Shown here: positions 59,059-64,000 of the stretch, piece after piece
How positions within the stretch are numbered: position 1 is the stretch's first letter
How the letters are laid out: each line of letters opens with the position of its first letter
Notes under the pieces: model-generated
Database searches by the model: none
The model's input: only the letters and a program-made list of their open reading frames with translations
What the model was told of the DNA's origin: nothing
Assembly (NCBI GenBank): GCA_006538405.1
Contig: BJKQ01000002.1
Location: 2,108,001-2,172,000 of the forward strand
DNA from: Hansfordia pulvinata
Lineage: Eukaryota; Ascomycota; Sordariomycetes; Xylariales
DNA length: 64,000 nt
Direction of reading: 5' to 3'
Translations under genes and position numbers: made by a program

Positions 59059-61663
59059 ATGGAGGCTTTACGGCGCAGGGCTCTCCGGCCGGCACGAGCT
59101 GTCACGTCTGCGCACAAGCTCTTGCATCGAGCGTCGCCTCTCCGACGCTTTCACACGCCGATAGGTGGCTCTCCAGCAGCACCCGGGGGCCAAGGCGGTA
59201 TCCTCAAGGTCTCGGAGGAGGTGACAGACGCGCTTGCCACCGGTAAACCCGTCGTCGCCCTCGAGACCACAATCTACACACATGGTGCTCTTGGGGATGA
59301 CCTGGACCTCGAAGGCATTGTCCGGCGCAACGGTGCTGTTCCAGCCGTGGTTGGTGTTCTGGCTGGCAAGCCCACCGTCGGGCTGCAACCCGACGAGGTC
59401 ACACAGATGATACAGGGCTCTCCGAAAAAGCTATCGCGGAGAGATCTGGCGTATCTGACAGGAATGGTGAGTCACCGGCGCATGCCGAGGTGCTGGAAGC
59501 TGCATCCTAACATACGGACACTCTCAGGGCATCATGGGCAACAAGATGCATGGCGGCACTACCATCGCTGGCACCATGGTGCTCGCCAGGCTTGCGGGCA
59601 TCCGAGTCTTCGGCACTGGCGGCCTCGGCGGTGTCCACAGAGGTGGACACGAGTCCCTTGACATATCCGCGGACCTGACCGAGCTTGGCAGGACCAGAAT
59701 GGCCGTCGTCTCCAGTGGCTGCAAAGGGTTCCTGGACATCCCAAGGACCCTCGAATACCTAGAGACGCAAGGCGTGCTCGTGTCGACCTTTGCCGGCACG
59801 GGCTCTGGAGACGTCAACTTCCCAGCCTTCTGGGCCAGAGACAGCGGCACCAGAAGCCCTTCAGCTGTGTACACGGAGGAGCAAGCCGCCGCCATGATTC
59901 TTGCGCAGGAGAGGCTTGGCATCGAGTCCGGTATGCTTTTCGCAAACCCCATCCCCGAAAAGTTCGCCATCCCCAGTAGCGAGATGAGCGCCATCATTGA
60001 GCAGGCGGTGCGCGAGTCCGTGGAGCAGGGGATTCAGGGAAGCGCGAACACGCCCTTCATCCTGACGAGAATCCGGGAGCTTACGAATGGCGCCAGCGTC
60101 CCGGCCAACAAGGCGTTGGTTCAGTCCAACGTAGAGCGTGCCGCCAAGATAGCCGTCGCCCTTGCCAGGTTGGAAGACGAAGGCCCGGAAGTGCTTGACA
60201 GAGCGTGAGACTTTGGAACCCCATCCTTGTCACGTAGAGCTTTCCCCCCTGACCTTACGAGACATAGTATAAACCGTGGCTTTGGCGTTGAGCTTCCCAA
60301 GAGACCCAAGCCTTCGCCCCCAAGCCCCGATGTCGTCGAGGTATGACAAAGCGCTCGTGACCGCCACGATAGGAAGGCTGACTAGACCGTAAGAGGTCTC
60401 AGGCAGACATATTAGTAGCGGGGTCTGTTGCGATGGACCTGAGCTGTGATTACGCCGGCGAGAACGCGGTACAAAATCCGACACCACAACTACACACGTC
60501 TAATCCAGCACAAATCGGCCAGTCTGTTGGTGGCGTAGGCCATAATGTGGCTCTTGCAGCACACAGAGTCGGCCCTGCCACCGCCAAAGTCAAGCTGTGC
60601 AGCATTGTAGGCGACGATCTGTAAGTTTCGGAACACGTCTAGAAATTCATGGCCCTGGCTTACATGGAACAGTGCGGGGGCATCGATCATCTCATCTCTG
60701 CAGGCCAGCGGAATGGACATCACGGGCATCCGCCAGCTCAGTCGAGAGCAGCATCCGTCTAGCCGTACGGCGCAGTACGTTGCGGTCAACAACGCAAGCA
60801 AGAATCTGGTCCTGGCGATGGCGGACATGGGCATCTTCACGGCGCACTCTTTCTCGTCTCACTGGGCGACTGCAGTCCAGACCTCGCAGCCGAAATGGGT
60901 GGTTGTCGATGCCAACTGGGCAGACCGTGACATTAGGTCATGGGTGCAAGCGGCCAAACAGAGCCAAGCCAAGGTTGCTTTTGAGCCCGTGTCCATCGAG
61001 AAGTCTGCGCGCCTCTTCAGTAAACGCCAGGGCCTGTCGGACATTGGAGTGTTCCCGCAGGCGAGCATCGACCTGGCCACACCAAACCAGTACGAGCTGG
61101 CGGCTATGTACTCTGCTGCTCAGGCCAACGAGTATTTGGAGAAGCCTCAGTGGTGGAAGACGATTGACGCGTTGGGCATGAAGGGTGCTCGAGACCGGTT
61201 TGTTCGCATGACTTCTGCGAGCATGACGGACGCTGGAATCCCGCAACAAGCTATCCAGCTGCTTCCGTTCATTCCGACGATCGTGACCAAGCTGGGCAGC
61301 AATGGTGCACTGCTGACAACGATACTCGGGAAAGACGACCCAAGGTTGTTCGACGTGGCGTCAGAGCCGTTCATTCTCTCGAGAACGCTTAACGACGATG
61401 AAAACGTTGGCGGTGTATACATGAGACTGTTCCCCGCCGCGGGAGAGGTGGACACTGTGGTGTCTGTCAATGGCGTCGGCGATACCTTCTTGGGGGTGTT
61501 GATATCCGGCCTGGCGCAAGGAGGAAAGGTCGAAGATCTGATCGATATTGCCCAGCAGGCCGCTGTCTTGACGCTTCAAAGCCGAGAGTCGGTCGGCGAA
61601 AGCCTGGAGATGCTGAGAAGTGAGCTCTCTGCCATCAGCTCGAGATCCAAGAGGTTATCTTGA
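59059..61663 (+). CDS. Bifunctional pseudouridine-5'-phosphate glycosidase / PfkB-type pseudouridine kinase
   Basis: Pseudouridine catabolism: the kinase makes pseudouridine 5'-phosphate, and the glycosidase splits it to uracil and ribose 5-phosphate. Proposed model: join(59059..59466, 59528..60204, 60268..60340, 60403..60620, 60709..61663), about 776 aa. Residues 1-45 look like a mitochondrial presequence (Arg/Ala-rich, no acid before Glu-rich region). PsuG/IndA motifs: VVALETTIYTHG, PTVGLQPDEV, NKMHGGTTIAGTM, VFGTGGLGGVHRGG, SSGCKGFLDIPRTLEYLETQ (split by none), FANPIPEKFAIP. Two introns (63 and 62 nt) sit in the linker; the first removes an in-frame TGA that is part of donor GTGAGA. PfkB motifs: ADILVAGSVAMDL, GGVGHNVALAAH, NGVGDTFLG. 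The junction after GDDL is uncertain: the phase-consistent acceptor is GCCAG at 60708, while the better CTGCAG at 60703 would shift frame. Either leaves this region about 10 residues short. Confidence 0.85.
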
Positions 61664-62107
61664 GTGGTGTGGGCGCTTGTATCGCCGAGGGGAAATGCCT
61701 AGAACTCGGGCAAGTTGGCTCGTACTGTATCACTGCCTACCTGTTTATCGTACCGACCTACCTAATAGAACTTACTCCCGTCTATGGATCGACCCTTGGG
61801 CAGATCGAGAATACGATACCAATTTGAACGCCTGTGGGTTGAAAAGCGCTGAAGAAAGCGCGGCCCGTTGATGTTGCACAGTGTGCAAGCTCGCCAAAAG
61901 CACTGTCTACACTGTGACCCGCCGGACTATCGATAACCAGAATAATTTTTGGGCGATGCTTGGTCGCCCACTTCGATCGTTGGGGCTACTCGTCGTACAC
62001 ATGCACCAGAAGCCTCTCGCCGTATTACAGCCCACTCACAGTATCGTCACAGCCCATCTCAACACCGCGACAAGGCTGCACCGACGTCCCGCGAATCCAC
62101 CGCAATC
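61664..62107 (+). promoter_or_regulatory. Intergenic promoter region of utp18
   Basis: 444 bp between co-oriented genes. No other feature was recognised. It must contain the preceding gene's terminator and the utp18 promoter. Confidence 0.4.
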
Positions 62108-63988
62108 ATGTCTCGCTCGCGGGCCAATGACGCCGCCGACGAGGCTTCAATCGCCTCTTCTGATCCAGAAGGCTCCGACGTCGACAGCGCCGAGGAAGAA
62201 GAGGCGCATCCGCTCGACAAGCATGCGCAAGCCCTCGACAGGGATTCCGACGAGGACGAACTCGAGAGATTTGTTCTGGGCGACGACGCCAACTTTAGGG
62301 AGCAGCTCCTCCATGACGACGACGCGGAGGGCTCCGACCTCGATCTCGATGGCCCCGAAGCCGATGGCGGCGAGGCGGACGGGTCCGACCTCGAGGACAT
62401 GGCAGATGCCGACCTCTTCGCCTTCGACGTTGGCGGCGCCCCGGGAGACGGGCAGAAGGCACTAGCCGCGGCGGACCCCTCTTCGTCCGCGGCCGCCGGG
62501 TCGAAGCAAGACTCGGCCCCCGCCCCGGCCTGGGAGGACAGCGACGACGAGCGTCTGACGATATCCCTCAGCACCACGACGCAGCTGCGGAAGCTCCGCA
62601 TAAGCGAGGCCGAGGACCTGGTGGATGGGACCGAGTATATCAAGCGGTTGAGGCAACAGTACCTTCGACTGAACCCCATGCCCGCGTGGGCCCGGGATAC
62701 GACAAACCAGGAGAGGCCGACGAAGCGGCGGCGGAAATCCGGAGCCGCCAACAGCTCCGACGAATCGGCGAGCTCCTCCAACGACGACAGCTCCGACGAG
62801 GACGAAGGCGACGACGACGCAGCGGGAGCCTCGGCGCTGCCGCTGGACAAGTTCCTGCGCGACGCCAGCGCCATGCAGGGCGGCGACGAGAGCGGCACGA
62901 CCAAGAGGCGGAAGCGGCTGCGGCCCGAGGTCATCGACATCCAGCGGTCGCGCGACATGCCCGACTCGCACCGGGAGGCCGTGTCGTCGCTGGCCTTCCA
63001 CCCAGAGTACCCGGTGCTGCTGTCGTCGAGCACTTCGTCGATGCTGCACCTGCACCACGTGGCCCCCGCGGCGCACCCGACGCCCAACCCACTCCTGACC
63101 TCGGCGCAGGTCAAGCAGGTCAACGTGCAGCGGGCCGAGTTCCTGCACCCGGACGGCGACCGCATCTTCTTCGCGGGCCGCCGTCGCTACATCCACTCGT
63201 GGCACCTGCCCACGGGCGCCATCCAGAAGACCAACAAGCTGCAGGGCCACCGCCTGGAGCAGAAGACCTGGGAGCGGTTCCGCCTCAGCCCGTGCGGGCG
63301 CTACATGGGCGTTGTGGCCTCGACCAGGAAGGGCGGCGGCATCGTCAACGTGCTCAACGTTGCGTCGATGCAGTGGGTCGCGGCGGCCCGGCTCGACAGC
63401 CGCGGCGGCATCGCCGACTTTGCGTGGTGGGCCAGCGGCAACGGCATGACCATCCTCGGAAAGGGGGGCCAGGTGGGCGAGTACAGCATGGCCTCGCGGC
63501 GGTTCCTGGCCATCTGGCGCGACGAGGGCTCCAACACAGCTACCGTCATCGCGCTGGGCGGCGGCGGCGGCGGACGGGGCGGGCAGCACGGCCCCGCGGA
63601 GCTGCTGGGCGGCGACCAGTGGGTGGCGGTGGGCCAGGGCAGCGGCGTCGTCAACATCTACCAGCGGTCTGAGCTGCTGCTACCATCGCCGGAGAACGAG
63701 CTCAAGGTGCGGGAGCGCCCAACGCCCACGCGGACCCTGGAGCAGCTCACTACGCCCGTCACAGAACTTGTGTTCAGCCCGGACGGCCAGGTGCTGGCGT
63801 TCGGCAGCCGGCACAAGAAGGACGCGCTGCGTCTGGCCCATCTGCCCACCTGCACCGTGTACCGCAACTGGCCGACCGAGCAGACGCCACTCGGCCGGAT
63901 ATCGGCTGTCGCCTTCAGCCAGAAGAGCGACATGCTGGTTGTTGGCAACGAGGCTGGCAAGATCCGCCTGTGGGAGATACGGCACTAG
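62108..63988 (+). CDS. utp18: U3 small nucleolar RNA-associated protein 18 (UTP18)
   Basis: Component of the SSU processome (UTP-B) needed for 18S rRNA processing in the nucleolus. Single exon, 626 aa. The ATG at 62108 (MSRSRANDAADEAS) is chosen; the in-frame upstream stretch from 61949 is not conserved in character. The N-terminal third is acidic and disordered. Then come Utp18 motifs: RLTISLSTTTQLRKLRISE, EYIKRLRQQYLRLNPMPAWA, and the basic TKRRRKSG. The WD40 propeller fills the C-terminal half: REAVSSLAFHPEYPVLLSSS, AEFLHPDGDRIFFAGRRRYI, WERFRLSPCGRYMGVVA, ELVFSPDGQVLAFGSRHKKD, VAFSQKSDMLVVGNEAGKIR. It ends LWEIRH, near the usual family length. Intact frame. Confidence 0.94.
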   Translation: MSRSRANDAADEASIASSDPEGSDVDSAEEEEAHPLDKHAQALDRDSDEDELERFVLGDDANFREQLLHDDDAEGSDLDLDGPEADGGEADGSDLEDMADADLFAFDVGGAPGDGQKALAAADPSSSAAAGSKQDSAPAPAWEDSDDERLTISLSTTTQLRKLRISEAEDLVDGTEYIKRLRQQYLRLNPMPAWARDTTNQERPTKRRRKSGAANSSDESASSSNDDSSDEDEGDDDAAGASALPLDKFLRDASAMQGGDESGTTKRRKRLRPEVIDIQRSRDMPDSHREAVSSLAFHPEYPVLLSSSTSSMLHLHHVAPAAHPTPNPLLTSAQVKQVNVQRAEFLHPDGDRIFFAGRRRYIHSWHLPTGAIQKTNKLQGHRLEQKTWERFRLSPCGRYMGVVASTRKGGGIVNVLNVASMQWVAAARLDSRGGIADFAWWASGNGMTILGKGGQVGEYSMASRRFLAIWRDEGSNTATVIALGGGGGGRGGQHGPAELLGGDQWVAVGQGSGVVNIYQRSELLLPSPENELKVRERPTPTRTLEQLTTPVTELVFSPDGQVLAFGSRHKKDALRLAHLPTCTVYRNWPTEQTPLGRISAVAFSQKSDMLVVGNEAGKIRLWEIRH

Positions 63989-64000
63989 GCCCAGGTTGCC

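Noticed and set aside
60206..60208. In-frame TGA between glycosidase and kinase as stop-codon readthrough
   Set aside because: The TGA is part of a consensus GTGAGA donor. A 63-nt intron with CTGAC branch site and CATAG acceptor restores the frame, so splicing explains it.
61949..62107. N-terminal extension of UTP18 upstream of 62108
   Set aside because: It is in frame but has no conserved character. The ATG at 62108 begins a typical acidic Utp18 N-terminus.

Overview
The window is nuclear DNA of a filamentous ascomycete, most likely a Sordariomycete and probably Hypocreales. The evidence is GC-rich coding sequence, many 56-84 nt GT-AG introns, Pezizomycotina-type proteins (YAK1, PUB1/TIA1-like, IRS4, ASE1, PAN1, sphingolipid C9-methyltransferase, pseudouridine glycosidase-kinase fusion, UTP18), and intergenic DNA full of TACCTAGGTA and TACGAGTACTCGTA motifs. 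No tRNA, rRNA, CRISPR array, intact transposon or secondary-metabolite cluster was recognised.

Layout. 1-2.7 kb: YAK1 kinase (minus, 3' end off the window). 8.5-10.2 kb: three-RRM protein PUB1/TIA1-like (minus). 12.4-14.0 kb: Mediator tail-like protein (plus). 14.6-15.9 kb: secreted GH5 glycosidase (minus). 18.6-20.0 kb: tandem-PH protein, OPY1-like (minus). 25.6-27.9 kb: IRS4 EH-domain protein (minus). 30.2-32.6 kb: ASE1/MAP65 (minus). 36.0-36.9 kb: secreted GH128/Asl1-like glucanase (minus). 43.0-44.4 kb: NmrA-like oxidoreductase (minus). 45.5-46.7 kb: PAQR/hemolysin-III membrane protein with a 13-nt micro-exon (minus). 47.1-47.4 kb: 3' remnant of a multi-TM gene (plus). 48.3-53.1 kb: PAN1 (minus). 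54.6-56.4 kb: sphingolipid C9-methyltransferase (minus). 59.1-61.7 kb: pseudouridine-5'-phosphate glycosidase fused to a PfkB kinase (plus). 62.1-64.0 kb: UTP18 (plus). Between them lie gene-free stretches up to about 6 kb.

The genes are mostly unrelated housekeeping loci. A loose theme is membrane and phosphoinositide biology: OPY1-like and IRS4 are neighbours, PAN1 acts in endocytosis, and the C9-methyltransferase modifies glucosylceramide. This may be chance.

The most consistent anomaly is that six genes (yak1, GH5, OPY1-like, irs4, NmrA-like, pan1) each need a single one-base correction to keep one reading frame, several of them in G/C homopolymers. In each, the summed exon length is one base off a multiple of three. 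Assembly or sequencing error is the simplest explanation. The other structural observations are a dispersed 12-16 bp palindrome in intergenic DNA, a diverged repeat pair flanking the PAQR locus, and the 13-nt exon.
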